From: Alphaproteobacteria bacterium | GTDB taxonomy: Bacteria; Pseudomonadota; Alphaproteobacteria; Rhodobacterales; Rhodobacteraceae | Direction: 5' to 3' | Assembly: GCA_016869875.1 (NCBI GenBank) | Contig: VGDE01000002.1 | Span: 1 to 57,460 of the forward strand | Length of the DNA: 57,460 nucleotides | Shown here: positions 19,734 through 29,471 of the stretch, piece after piece | How positions within the stretch are numbered: position 1 is the first letter of the stretch | Layout: every line of letters begins with the position of its first letter | Position numbers and translations under genes: made by a program | Notes under the pieces: generated by a model | Told to the model about the DNA's origin: nothing | Database searches by the model: none | What the model saw: the letters and a program-made list of their open reading frames with translations, nothing else

Positions 19734-20018
19734 GGAGCCTCCGGAGATCTTGTCTGGGGGCACACGTTATTACTGGCCAATGACGTACTCGTAGCAAGAC
19801 AATGACGATGCCGTGACAGGTCCGCCTTCCTTTGCTGAGTTGCTGATCAGCGGGCGCGTGCTGTCGCCATCCTCCTTGGCTTCCTATCCAAGGACCCTTG
19901 GCCTGTTGCAGATTGTCCAGAACGAACCAAAAATGCTTCGGATTGTCTTGGTTCAAGCCCCGTGCTCGGCTATTGCTTTGGGAAAAGCTGTCAAAAACCA
20001 AAAGAGCGAGGCAGGAGC

Positions 20019-20657
20019 ATGTCTAGGGACCGCAGAACCTTTTTGCAGGGGCTTGTCGCAGCAAGCGTCGTTCTTCCCGGCACCTCTGCGTTTGGACAGA
20101 ACTTTGACCCCGCCACCGGGCAGCCGCTCTACCCAAGCCCGCCAGCAGCAGGCGTTCCGGCTATGAGCCAGGCCGCTTCCGGCGGAGGTCCGCAGCGCAA
20201 CCTGTCTTCCTTCCGCTCGCGGCACTGGCGTGACTTCTATCCCTCCCTCGGGAAAGGCGTCATCCTGGCCGACGTCACCTCCCGTTGCGTGCACTACTGG
20301 TCCGCCGATGAGAGCGTGCATTTCGTGTTTCCCTGCTCCATTCCCATGACCGAAGATCTGACGCGCCGCGGCCAGACCGAAGTCGTCAGGAAGACCAAGA
20401 ACCCGCCCTGGACGCCCACGGCGAGCATGCGGGAAAAAGACCCGACCCTGCCGCAGCGTGTGGAGGGAGGAGCCCCTGAAAATCCTTTGGGCGCTTACGG
20501 CCTTTATCTGGCCTGGCCGGCCTACCTCGTCCACGGCACCCACGACACCCGCAAGATCGGGCGGAAATCGTCGTCGGGCTGCTACGGCCTTTACAACGAG
20601 CATGTGGAACGGCTTTTCGCGGTTGCCGAAGTGGGCACCCAAGTCACTGTCTTCTGA
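20019..20657 (+). CDS. L,D-transpeptidase (third copy)
   Basis: YLVHGTHDTRKIGRKSSSGCYGLYNEHVERLF. Confidence 0.92.
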   Translation: MSRDRRTFLQGLVAASVVLPGTSAFGQNFDPATGQPLYPSPPAAGVPAMSQAASGGGPQRNLSSFRSRHWRDFYPSLGKGVILADVTSRCVHYWSADESVHFVFPCSIPMTEDLTRRGQTEVVRKTKNPPWTPTASMREKDPTLPQRVEGGAPENPLGAYGLYLAWPAYLVHGTHDTRKIGRKSSSGCYGLYNEHVERLFAVAEVGTQVTVF

Positions 20658-20828
20658 CCGCTTCTTGTCCGGGATCTGGAACTGACGCTCTGCGTCCCGA
20701 GCGTGCTGAGCCCTTAATGCTCAAAGCGGAGGGTGGAGCAGCTGGATGACGTGGCATGCTGGAGGCCCCTGACCGCGACGAACCCGCTACCGCCATCCTT
20801 CTTCAGGGTTGGCGGCAGTTCGTCACGG

Positions 20829-21131
20829 TCACCCCCGGCTGCGGACGTACTCCACATGACTTCTTTGGTTCAACCACTTGTTCTGCTTCACCAGCCGCAA
20901 GCCCGGAACCTGTCCGGCGGCAACCATCTTGCGAAACGTCCGGCCAACATCTGCCGGATCAGCCACCGCGTCCCATCCTTCCCCATAGAGATCACGAATT
21001 GTCGCCCGGTGCGGCTCCCTGGCTGCAACAAAACGTTCTGCGCCCCGCTGCAGTCGCTCAGCAATGTCATCATTCATCGGGTCTGGCTTCCACGTCTCTC
21101 TGGGTTGGTATCCGACCACCCTTGTCGCCAA
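20829..21131 (-). CDS. DUF1413-like small protein
   Basis: ATIRDLYGEGWDAVADPADVGRTFRKMVAAGQVPGLRLVKQNKWLNQRSHVEY. Confidence 0.5.
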   Translation of the reverse strand: MATRVVGYQPRETWKPDPMNDDIAERLQRGAERFVAAREPHRATIRDLYGEGWDAVADPADVGRTFRKMVAAGQVPGLRLVKQNKWLNQRSHVEYVRSRG

Positions 21132-21703
21132 TTCCTGTCTTATGGAAAACCCCGGCCGTGATAACAGTCCTGCGCGTGCTGCATTCCATGTCAGTCCGGT
21201 CTTGGCTCAGGCAAGCGGCGGTTGATCGTCGGCCGTTAGCGGCTGCAGCATTGTTCCAGGTGTCGATGATCCTGCCAAACAGTCGTTCCTCTGCTCTGCC
21301 GCCGTTCAAGCATCCATTCTTAGGTGAGAATGACTTGCAAGTGTTAGTCTTGCCGTTTCGATGTCGATCGATGCCTTCATTGCGTCGATTGGAAAGGGCG
21401 CATCAACGCAACGGCCAAGCTTTAACAAGGCTATCCGGACAGGCGCGATCTTTGGCGTTGTGGAAGCGATCACTCCCTTGATTGCCTGGGCCGCAGGGGT
21501 TGCAGCCAGTACACGGGGCTGTTGTCACAGGTCCACTGATAGAGCAGCAGCCTGTCAGGAGGAAGTTAGCGCAGTCTGCGCCTTGCCAAACGCCTCGATC
21601 TGCCGGCGCAAAAAAGCCGGACCTGAGTGCTGACAAAGGTGAGCTAGGGCCAACGCGGCCTGACAACACCTGGTGCCCGCCAGCCAACGAGCAACTCTCG
21701 GCT

Positions 21704-23155
21704 TCAGGCGCGCCAGAACCGCGGCATCAGCAGCACCAGGACCGAGACCAGCTCCAGCCGCCCAAGATACATCCCGACGATCATGATCCACTTGGCAGCG
21801 TCGGGAAAATTGACGATCGAGCCATTGGCGCTGATCTCGGGCCCCCAGGCGGGGCCGATATTGGCAATGGCGGTCCAGGCGGCCGTCAGGGCCGTGCGCG
21901 GATGCAGGCCGGTCAGCGATAATCCCAAGATTAGCAGGCCGAAGGTCAGCATGAAGAGCGTAAAGAACGCCATCACCGAGTCGATGATGTCCTCGTCCAG
22001 CCGCTGCCCCTCGTAGCGTAGCGATGAGATGCGGTGGGGCGAATGCATGCGGCGGATCTGCGCACGCACGGCCTCCAGCAGCACCAGGTAGCGGAAAACC
22101 TTGACCGAGCAGCCGGTCGAGCCGGTGCAGCCCCCGATCAGTCCCACAATGATCAGCAGCGCCAGCGGAAGATGCCCCCAAGCCATCATGTTAGTCGAGG
22201 CATAGCCGGTGCCCGAGAAGGTCGAGATGGTGTTGAACACCGTTTCACGCAAAGCCTCCGGCAGCGAGGCGTCCTGATCCAGATAGAGCAGCCGATAGCT
22301 CATGATGATCGCGCACACGTAGAAGATCCAGCGCAGGTAGGTCCTGATCTGACGGTCACGCCACAGCGGCTGGACATTGCCGCCCATTGCTTGGACCAGA
22401 CGGATGAAGGGGATCGAGGCCATAATCATGAAGACCGAGGCCGCCCACTCCGGCCCCCCCAGATAGGCCCCGAAACTGGCGTCATAGTTCGAGAACCCGC
22501 CGGTCGAGCAGGTTGTCAGTGCATGCACCACCGCGTCAAAGCCGGTCATGCCCAGCAGCATGTAGGTGATCGCGCAGGCCCCTGTCATCAGCAGGTAGAC
22601 CGTTGTCATCTCGGACGCGATCTGGCCAGCGCGGGGCAGGACCTTGCCTAGTGTATCGAACCCCTCCGAGCGGAAGAACTGCATGCCGCCGACCTTCATC
22701 ACCGGCAGGAAGACCATCGCGACAACGACAATCCCCAGCCCACCCATCCATTGCAGCAGCGCCCGCCACAGATGTGTGCTCTTGGGCAGCGCGTCCAGTT
22801 CCGGGAAGGCTGTGGTCCCGGTGGTCGTCATGCCCGACATAGCCTCGAAATAGGCATCGAGAAAGCTGACATGGGGCTGGCCCAAGATAAAGGGCATCGC
22901 GCCAAAGATGGGCAGGATGGCCCAAAGGCCCGATGTCAGCAGAAAAGCCTGCTGGATGGTGAGCGAACGGTAGCTGCCGCGTGTGGCAACTGCGATCAGC
23001 CCTCCTGCCGTTATTGTGACAAACGCACACTCCAGGAAGACCATCCAGTGCGGATCACCATGCCATAGGTCCACCAGCATGGGCAGCAGCATCGCTACGC
23101 CTACGGTGACGATGATGGTTCCAATTGGATGGGCTACGGGGCGCAGGTCGATCAT
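21704..23155 (-). CDS. trkH: TrkH-family potassium uptake protein
   Basis: 483 aa polytopic; AMSGMTTTGTTAFPELDALPKSTHLWRALLQWMGGLGIVV, CSTGGFSNYD, GGCTGSTGCSVK selectivity-filter motifs. Confidence 0.93.
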   Translation of the reverse strand: MIDLRPVAHPIGTIIVTVGVAMLLPMLVDLWHGDPHWMVFLECAFVTITAGGLIAVATRGSYRSLTIQQAFLLTSGLWAILPIFGAMPFILGQPHVSFLDAYFEAMSGMTTTGTTAFPELDALPKSTHLWRALLQWMGGLGIVVVAMVFLPVMKVGGMQFFRSEGFDTLGKVLPRAGQIASEMTTVYLLMTGACAITYMLLGMTGFDAVVHALTTCSTGGFSNYDASFGAYLGGPEWAASVFMIMASIPFIRLVQAMGGNVQPLWRDRQIRTYLRWIFYVCAIIMSYRLLYLDQDASLPEALRETVFNTISTFSGTGYASTNMMAWGHLPLALLIIVGLIGGCTGSTGCSVKVFRYLVLLEAVRAQIRRMHSPHRISSLRYEGQRLDEDIIDSVMAFFTLFMLTFGLLILGLSLTGLHPRTALTAAWTAIANIGPAWGPEISANGSIVNFPDAAKWIMIVGMYLGRLELVSVLVLLMPRFWRA

Positions 23156-23333
23156 CGAGCCTAGTTGCCGCGCCCCTTGGAACTCGTCAAGCCGCGCCGG
23201 ACAGCCACCATATGTGCGTCAGCCATGGGACGGGCTGTGCTGACGACATGTGCACCTGGGGCGAGAGCCAGACCGACTGCGGCTGCTACGCCGTGAGAGA
23301 CGCTGCCACGGCGGGTTCCAGGACGAAAATATG

Positions 23334-23903
23334 CTACCTGGCTAACACCGTGCTGGCCTTCAACGCCGTGTAGAGGGCAGACTTACTTACTTTCACGCGA
23401 GCTGCGGCCTCGCGCACGTTGAGGCCCGACGCGATCAGCTGACGGGCACGTGCCACCTTTTCTGGTGTAACAGCAATGGGGCGCCCCCCTTTCCGCCCTC
23501 TTGCCGCGGCAGCTTTCAGTCCTGCGCCAGTTCGCTCGCGGATCAAGTCTCGCTCAAACTGACCAAGGGCCCCGAAGATGTGGAACACGAGCCGCCCGGT
23601 CGGGGTGGTGGTATCGATTGTCTCGGTAAGGGACCGGAAGCCCACACCTCGGCCTTCAAGTTCAGCCACCGTTTGCAGCAGATGGGTCATTGAACGGCCA
23701 AGCCGGTCGAGCTTCCAGACGACGAGCGTGTCACCTTCCCGGAGGAAGGAGAGTGCCGCATGCAAGCCAGGGCGGTCCGCCTTGGCACCGGATACCCCTT
23801 GGTCCTCAAAGATGCGGGTCGCGCCAGCAGCCTTCAGCGCGTCAAGCTGAAGGGCAAGATCCTGCTCGGAGGTCGAGACGCGCGCGTACCCTATAAGTGA
23901 CAT
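23334..23903 (-). CDS. tnpR: Serine recombinase/resolvase (Tn3-type TnpR)
   Basis: [47 protein letters not shown]... with C-terminal HTH. Confidence 0.93.
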   Translation of the reverse strand: MSLIGYARVSTSEQDLALQLDALKAAGATRIFEDQGVSGAKADRPGLHAALSFLREGDTLVVWKLDRLGRSMTHLLQTVAELEGRGVGFRSLTETIDTTTPTGRLVFHIFGALGQFERDLIRERTGAGLKAAAARGRKGGRPIAVTPEKVARARQLIASGLNVREAAARVKVSKSALYTALKASTVLAR

Positions 23904-23975
23904 CTGTTTTTCCTTGCGCACTGTTTTCGGCATCAGTTGCCTGAAAATGTCCATAAAATCATCCAACAATCAAGT

Positions 23976-24050
23976 TGTCCGAATACGCATCTTACAGCCT
24001 GTTCTCGGACATATCTGGCAATGGTCCGCAAAACGTCCGTTTTGTGGACA
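23976..24050. promoter_or_regulatory. Putative res site
   Basis: Dyad GTCCgCAAAACG-tc-CGTTTTGtGGAC (24024-24049) and TGTCCGA...TCGGACA (23976-24011), adjacent to the resolvase start. Confidence 0.65.
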
Positions 24051-24150
24051 GAGGATTAGTACGCCAGACGATATCACGAATTCAATTTTGACATCATCTT
24101 GCCTGATGATATCATTTTTGGTGGAACGCTATCTGAGGACAGAGGCAGCT

Positions 24151-24396
24151 ATGGGAAACATGATGATCCGGAACCTTCCTGACGAGGTTCACAACCACCT
24201 TCGGGAGCAGGCGTCGAGCAACCGGCGAAGCATCGAAGCCGAGGCCCGTGCCATCTTGGTCAACTCCTACGTTGCCAGACAAACGGGCGGTTTCGGGCAG
24301 CAACTGCGGTCACGGTTTCAGGAAATGGGCGTGATCGGTGAAGAGTTGAGCCGAACGCGTGACAAAACTGCGGGCGAAGCTGCCGACTTCTCATGA
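24151..24396 (+). CDS. FitA-like RHH antitoxin
   Basis: MIRNLPDEVHNHLREQASSNRRSIEAEARAIL. Confidence 0.85.
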   Translation: MGNMMIRNLPDEVHNHLREQASSNRRSIEAEARAILVNSYVARQTGGFGQQLRSRFQEMGVIGEELSRTRDKTAGEAADFS

Positions 24397-24821
24397 TCAT
24401 CCTGGACACGAACGTTCTTTCGGAGGTCCAGCGGCCTGCTCCAAACCCGAATGTCATGGCTTGGCTTGATGCACAGGAACCAGGCAATCTTTACGTGACC
24501 GCCATCACGGCAGAAGAGTTGCTGTTTGGTGCGTTCATCTTGCCTGCCGGGGAGCGGAAGACACGACTTGTCGGGACGATCGAGGCGATGCTGCAGGATG
24601 ATTTTGCCGGCCGTATCCTTCCCTATGACGGAACGGCGTCGCTGTTCTATGCCATGCGTGTCTCAAGGGCGAGAGAGCGTGGCGTGACCATAAGTCATGC
24701 CGATGGTCAGATCGGGGCCATTGTTGCGGCCCAGAACGTTGCCAGCATCGCAACCCGCGACACCGCACCCTTTCAGGCCATGGGTGTCGAAGTCATCAAC
24801 CCCTGGGAGTTCCAGCCGTAG
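24393..24821 (+). CDS. FitB/VapC-like PIN-domain toxin
   Basis: MIILDTNVLSEVQRPAPNPNVMAWL...ITAEELLFG...ATRDTAPFQAMGVEVINPWE; overlaps the antitoxin stop. Confidence 0.9.
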   Translation: MIILDTNVLSEVQRPAPNPNVMAWLDAQEPGNLYVTAITAEELLFGAFILPAGERKTRLVGTIEAMLQDDFAGRILPYDGTASLFYAMRVSRARERGVTISHADGQIGAIVAAQNVASIATRDTAPFQAMGVEVINPWEFQP

Positions 24822-25033
24822 CTGGATCCAATTGTGCTACGTCTGGGCCATCTCCTGAGCCGTCGTTCGCTGCAGCTGCACAATCACTTCTATCGTGGAC
24901 ATTAGAACGTAGCGAAGGGTCAGAAGAGGCCGCTTCTAAATCGTCAAATACGGAGTGCAGCTTCCCCAAATCCAGTCTGGCCTCAGCCGTGCGGCATCCT
25001 CCGGTCCAGTGGTGTTCGAAGCTTAGAGGGTGC

Positions 25034-25612
25034 CTACCCTGTCTTTCTAAAAGCGCGCGGATCCTCGATCCATATGTCCCACTGTTTTGATGCTGTGCTG
25101 CTCTTGTTGATCCAAATTTTGTTGGTGGTGCCACCTTGAATTGGCGCTTCATCGATATATGGATAAATACCGAGATATTCCTGTCCTTGGAAGCTCTCGC
25201 CACTTCGAGTAACGGGAAGGATTACGACGGCTCCGTTGAAACCATCGAAATATCCTAGCTCCCAGGGCATCCACTTGGATGATCCCGAATTTACGCTATG
25301 CACATAGACGAGCGACCTGCACTGACGCATCCGTCCCCGGATGGTCTCGGCAGTCGCCGGTGTTACCCGGCTGCGATCAAGCTGCGGGTCTTCCAACCAG
25401 TCCACGTAAACAGTCTTCCCATAGTCTTCGAGGACGCCTTTTACGCCGAGGATGATCTCTGCATCGGATGTCGAGTGGCTTAAAAATATATCAAAGCTGG
25501 ACTTCGCTTTCGCTGAGGCGACCTCTTCCTTAAGGACGGCCGTCGCGTTTCTATAGATCCCAGTCTTGCGCTGCGCGCGTTGGCGAATTCTGCTTTCGGT
25601 GAAGGTCGTCAT
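25034..25612 (-). CDS. TIR-domain protein (candidate second ThsB)
   Basis: FDIFLSHSTSDAEIILGVKGVLEDYGKTVYVDWLEDPQLDR...SSKWMPWELGYFDGFNGAVVILPV. Confidence 0.85.
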   Translation of the reverse strand: MTTFTESRIRQRAQRKTGIYRNATAVLKEEVASAKAKSSFDIFLSHSTSDAEIILGVKGVLEDYGKTVYVDWLEDPQLDRSRVTPATAETIRGRMRQCRSLVYVHSVNSGSSKWMPWELGYFDGFNGAVVILPVTRSGESFQGQEYLGIYPYIDEAPIQGGTTNKIWINKSSTASKQWDIWIEDPRAFRKTG

Positions 25613-25723
25613 TAATTTTCCGATGTTGCATACAATTATTCAGCCTAATTGCCCTACACGGCGAAACGTATATAATATGGCGAGCATACTGGACTAACAT
25701 CACTACGATAATCAGTGCACTAT

Positions 25724-27160
25724 CTATTCGTTGGCAATCGTCTTTATTGCATCAATAATAGGCTGAAGAAGGACATGAAGATTATCAACAGGTGTTTGAA
25801 GCGCATTAAGCGATTCTACAAGGGCGGGAGAGAGATTGTCGCTACTGGCAAGCATTTCAGCTGACAGTTCTGCCGCCATCGAACCGGTGGCTCCCACCGG
25901 CAGAGTTACCACGCCTTGGGAAACCGCAATCTCGAACTCCTTTCGCACGCCATCCGCCGGCACGATCCTGCCCTCGACTTCCTTGTTACCAAGAAAGAAC
26001 AAAGCTATGCCCGGTAATGATAGCAATTCCTTGCGGTATCTTTCCCATATAGCAGCTCGCTCTTTGGGATCGGCAATGTCACGTGGAAAAGGCCGAACCT
26101 GAAGGAAATTATCTAGATTGATGTTACGATTGGCGTATGCTTTTTCAATGGCGCCGCTGATCAATGAATTGCCTACGCCAAGCCCGAAGCCGCTTACGAT
26201 CTGGAACTGGTTGTCGATTAGAATTGAGCCGAGGTCGCGGAAGAAGCCATTCACGGCGGTTTCGCCCCACGGATCGAAGTTGCTCGCGCTTCCTGATACA
26301 AAAACCAGTCGCCGCCTATAGTGCTTTTCAATAGTTAGCAGCACCTCAGTAATCTGCTCGAAATCATCTATCTCTAACGCAGTGACATTGTAACGCTTTA
26401 AGTCAGCGACAAAATGACGGTGCCGTGCCTTGGCATAGACAAAATCCTCCTCCGACTTGAAGCTGTCCCGGTGAGGAACTTTCATAAGGCAAAAGTGCTC
26501 ACGCTGCGCATTTTGGTATCGTAGCCTCAGTTGAGACAGAACGTGATCTAAATTAGGATCTGTGAAGCTGAAGCCGATGAACAAGAAAGTCTTGCCGGTA
26601 AGGTCGCCTACCAGGGCGTTTACGAACCCCATGCGCTTATGCCCGTAAGACTCATAGTCGTCGCGAGTGAGCACTGCCTCATTTGGATGCTCAGCATCGC
26701 CGTGCATCTTGTAGACGACAGCATCACGCTTTGGTTTCGTTGTTGGCAACTGACTGTCTACGTGCTTCACGTCTGTGTTCTTACGTGCCCCTTCGAGAGC
26801 CTTTTCAAGCAGCTTGTCGTAGTTCGTGGTCCAGAACGTCTTAATCGGAAGTCTTGCTAGAATTTCGTGGTTCAGTGACGGGCTGGTCATGCTCGGGAAT
26901 GCCGAGATGAGCGCTTCGTTCAAGTGCGCGCGGTTTCCCATCTTGTGGTTGAGAGAGAACTGAGCAAATCTTACAAGATGCTCGCTCTCGCGCTCGATAT
27001 CGAGATCGAGTTCATTGGCGAACGGCGCAAGCAAGGATTTCCAGTTGACGAAGCCGGCCGGAGCAGAAAGACCGGCGCCTGCAAATACCGCTACCGTTCC
27101 GTCGGCCATGTCGCGGGCATATTTTCTGCAGAAAGCGCTCACCGAATTCGAAAGAGCCAT
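25724..27160 (-). CDS. thsA: ThsA-like SIR2-SLOG NADase effector (Thoeris)
   Basis: SIR2 N-terminus (VAVFAGAGLSAPAGFVNWKSLL, TTNYDKLLEKAL, FLFIGFSFTDPNLDHVL) plus SLOG-like C-terminus (LVFVSGSASNFD...IVSGFGLGVGNSLISGAIE). Confidence 0.88.
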   Translation of the reverse strand: MALSNSVSAFCRKYARDMADGTVAVFAGAGLSAPAGFVNWKSLLAPFANELDLDIERESEHLVRFAQFSLNHKMGNRAHLNEALISAFPSMTSPSLNHEILARLPIKTFWTTNYDKLLEKALEGARKNTDVKHVDSQLPTTKPKRDAVVYKMHGDAEHPNEAVLTRDDYESYGHKRMGFVNALVGDLTGKTFLFIGFSFTDPNLDHVLSQLRLRYQNAQREHFCLMKVPHRDSFKSEEDFVYAKARHRHFVADLKRYNVTALEIDDFEQITEVLLTIEKHYRRRLVFVSGSASNFDPWGETAVNGFFRDLGSILIDNQFQIVSGFGLGVGNSLISGAIEKAYANRNINLDNFLQVRPFPRDIADPKERAAIWERYRKELLSLPGIALFFLGNKEVEGRIVPADGVRKEFEIAVSQGVVTLPVGATGSMAAELSAEMLASSDNLSPALVESLNALQTPVDNLHVLLQPIIDAIKTIANE

Positions 27161-27182
27161 CGAAAACTCACCTCCATATTAG

Positions 27183-27218
27183 AACCTAGTATTACCAATA
27201 AACTGGAAATACTAGGTT
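27183..27218 (-). promoter_or_regulatory. AT-rich hairpin just upstream of thsA
   Basis: AACCTAGTATT ... AATACTAGGTT perfect 11-bp inverted repeat between the thsB-like stop and the thsA start. Confidence 0.5.
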
Positions 27219-27289
27219 TTATTATTCAACTGTGTCTAAGGTTGCTTTTGGTATAGTAACGTCACAACTATTTTTTGTTGCACTGCTAC

Positions 27290-27793
27290 TCAAAGCGCGC
27301 CAGCGTATTGCTTGCGGATTTTGATGGCTTCTTCGATCCAATCGCCAATATTATTTGAGATAGACGCGTAGGCTTCTTGGCTTGTGGTGCCGCCTGGAAT
27401 CCAGAGTGATGGAATTCCCGACAGGCTATATCCATTCGCCGTGATGTTAGAGAATGGATTTGATCCTCTTTGGCTTTGCGTTCCATCACTGTGCTTGAGT
27501 TTATTAACATGAATACCAAGCACACCACGCCCATCTTCCCAAGCTTTTTTTATCTCATAATTAATCCATTTTCGGCCAGCTGTACCCGACCCGTTCAGCA
27601 CCACAAGGCAAGACTTTCCCTTCATGTGGGTGTCGATCCAGTTACGAACTGCCTGATCACTTGTGCGCTTCAACTCTTCCCATTTATTAGCACTAGCAAG
27701 GGTTTGTCCATCTAGTGAACCCATATTCCGAACGGTCTGTGTCCGCCAGAAATCGTTATCAAAGTGAAACGAGAAGAAAACTTTCCTGACCAT
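27290..27793 (-). CDS. thsB: ThsB-like TIR-fold (DUF1863) protein
   Basis: MVRKVFFSFHFDNDFWRTQTVRNMGSL...DTHMKGKSCLVVLNGSGTAGRKWINYEIKKAWEDGRGVLGIHVN. Confidence 0.88.
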   Translation of the reverse strand: MVRKVFFSFHFDNDFWRTQTVRNMGSLDGQTLASANKWEELKRTSDQAVRNWIDTHMKGKSCLVVLNGSGTAGRKWINYEIKKAWEDGRGVLGIHVNKLKHSDGTQSQRGSNPFSNITANGYSLSGIPSLWIPGGTTSQEAYASISNNIGDWIEEAIKIRKQYAGAL

Positions 27794-28493
27794 ACATTCC
27801 AGCTCCTGTTGACACGTCAATTGATGATAGTTGCTTGGGCAAAATATCGTAAGGCCATTACCTTACTATATAGATTACTTTACTCAAGCCGCGGCTATGA
27901 AATAGGCTTCTAGATTTATGCGTTATATAGTTTTAGCGCTTCCTGCGACGGACATCAACCAGACCGCCTACATTGTCTCAAGGCAAATTTTTTCTGCGTG
28001 TGAGCCTCCGTCATTTTTGGTCGGAAGGTACCATTTTGGCTTCTGGTCCGTGTTGCAACTGCGAACGGCCTTACGTGCTACTGCATGCCCTACGTTGGCA
28101 GTGCGATCTTTGCGTCGATTCTTTGACCCACGCTGAACGTCCGGTCCCACCTCTCAGTCGCTTGCGCTGCGGCTGAAAGAGGATATTTGCGGGAGAGAGG
28201 AAGGATAATGTCCAAGGAGGACGTCTATCGTGGAAACCACATGTAGGCGGGCCATGGCCCATCCAGAAAACCGTGACTCGCAGCGAGTTCCAGAAAAGGC
28301 AGGCTTCATCCTTACAAGGACGCTCCCGGAGTGCACGCCGCTGTTCTATCGCCGGAGCTGCGACTAACTGCTACGGGCCCTTTGCGTCAATGCGGCGGCA
28401 AACGTTGAACGTCTGCTTCGGTCACGCTGGTACGACTTTTTCCCTGAGAAGCAGAACCTCTGACAGAAAAGGCAAATCTTTCTGCTTCTGAAC

Positions 28494-28900
28494 ATGGGCG
28501 GGGGGTCAGGCGAGGAAGCGCGAAGCGCGCCCCTCTCCTGAACCCTTGCCTCCCGGCGAGGGCAGGGGGGGAACCGCCGCAATGGGAAAATCAAATGGAC
28601 AAGGGGGTGGTGCGGCCCGCAGCCGAAGGCGAGGACACGGCCCCGCAGGACGTGCAACATTTTCCTGTTGCGGTGGGGGACCAGCGGTCCACAAACGGAC
28701 AGGCGCGCAGCGCTTGGCCCAACAAGGGCAGGGGGCGTTTGGCTTGTCCAAATCCCCCCGGCGTCTCGATCGCCGCGCCTCGCGCGGGGATCTCGCTATT
28801 CTGAAAAAGGTCGCGGTTGCTCTGTGCCGCAGCTGCCCCAAACCACACCCGGTTGCCCACAGGCCCTTGCTCGATCCTTGACGTCTCGCGCGGGCCTGCT
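28494..28900. repeat. Repeat A, copy 2
   Basis: ~98-99% identical to 4074-4480. Confidence 0.95.
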
Positions 28901-28917
28901 CTGTTCCTCCGGCAATC

Positions 28918-29145
28918 CTACCTTGGCGCGCGCAATGGCTTGTGTCCAAGCTCTCGGATGTGCCGTCTCAGGGCGCGGACTGTGGGATAAAGGTGGTCCT
29001 TCGCAACGAGTCGTGTTGCTTCTTGTTCTGTCGCACCGTCGGCCATTAAGATCGCCTTGAGCTGCTTGGTCAACCTGGCGATGCTTTCTGCCCGTATTGT
29101 GCCGGGGCGAACTGCCGCTGGAATATGGGGAGACTGTTGTTTCAT
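28918..29145 (-). CDS. 75-aa hypothetical protein in a small insert between repeats A and B
   Basis: MKQQSPHIPAAVRPGTIRAESIARLTKQLKAILMADGATEQEATRLVAKDHLYPTVRALRRHIRELG. Confidence 0.45.
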   Translation of the reverse strand: MKQQSPHIPAAVRPGTIRAESIARLTKQLKAILMADGATEQEATRLVAKDHLYPTVRALRRHIRELGHKPLRAPR

Positions 29146-29221
29146 AGGATCGTTTGGTGTGCGCGATGAACGATTGCAGGCGTAAATTTTCGAGCCGCAT
29201 AACGCAGATCATCTCCTAACA

Positions 29222-29464
29222 GCGCCTCCCTTCCAAGGCCGTTTTATCGCGCGACTGGACAACCAAGTACGCGCCTTGCGTCAGCGGTCCCGCCCGGAAG
29301 GGGCGAGATGGGCGGGGCAGGGCGCCCAGGACCGGTGTGCGGGGGGATGGCTCGGGACGAGACATTCAACCGTGCAGCGTAGCCGGGCGCATCGCCCCGA
29401 CCAGCTCGGGTGGAGGCCGGTGCAGCCGGCCGGAACCGGGGGCGCGGCCCGATAGGGGACGCCC
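29222..29464. repeat. Repeat B, copy 3
   Basis: Highly similar to 4490-4731 and 1-171, same 3' boundary. Confidence 0.93.
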
Positions 29465-29471
29465 AAGTTGG

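Noticed and set aside
24796-25203. 135-aa minus-strand ORF overlapping the TIR gene 3' end
   Set aside because: Overlaps a better-supported TIR CDS in another frame; no recognisable domain.
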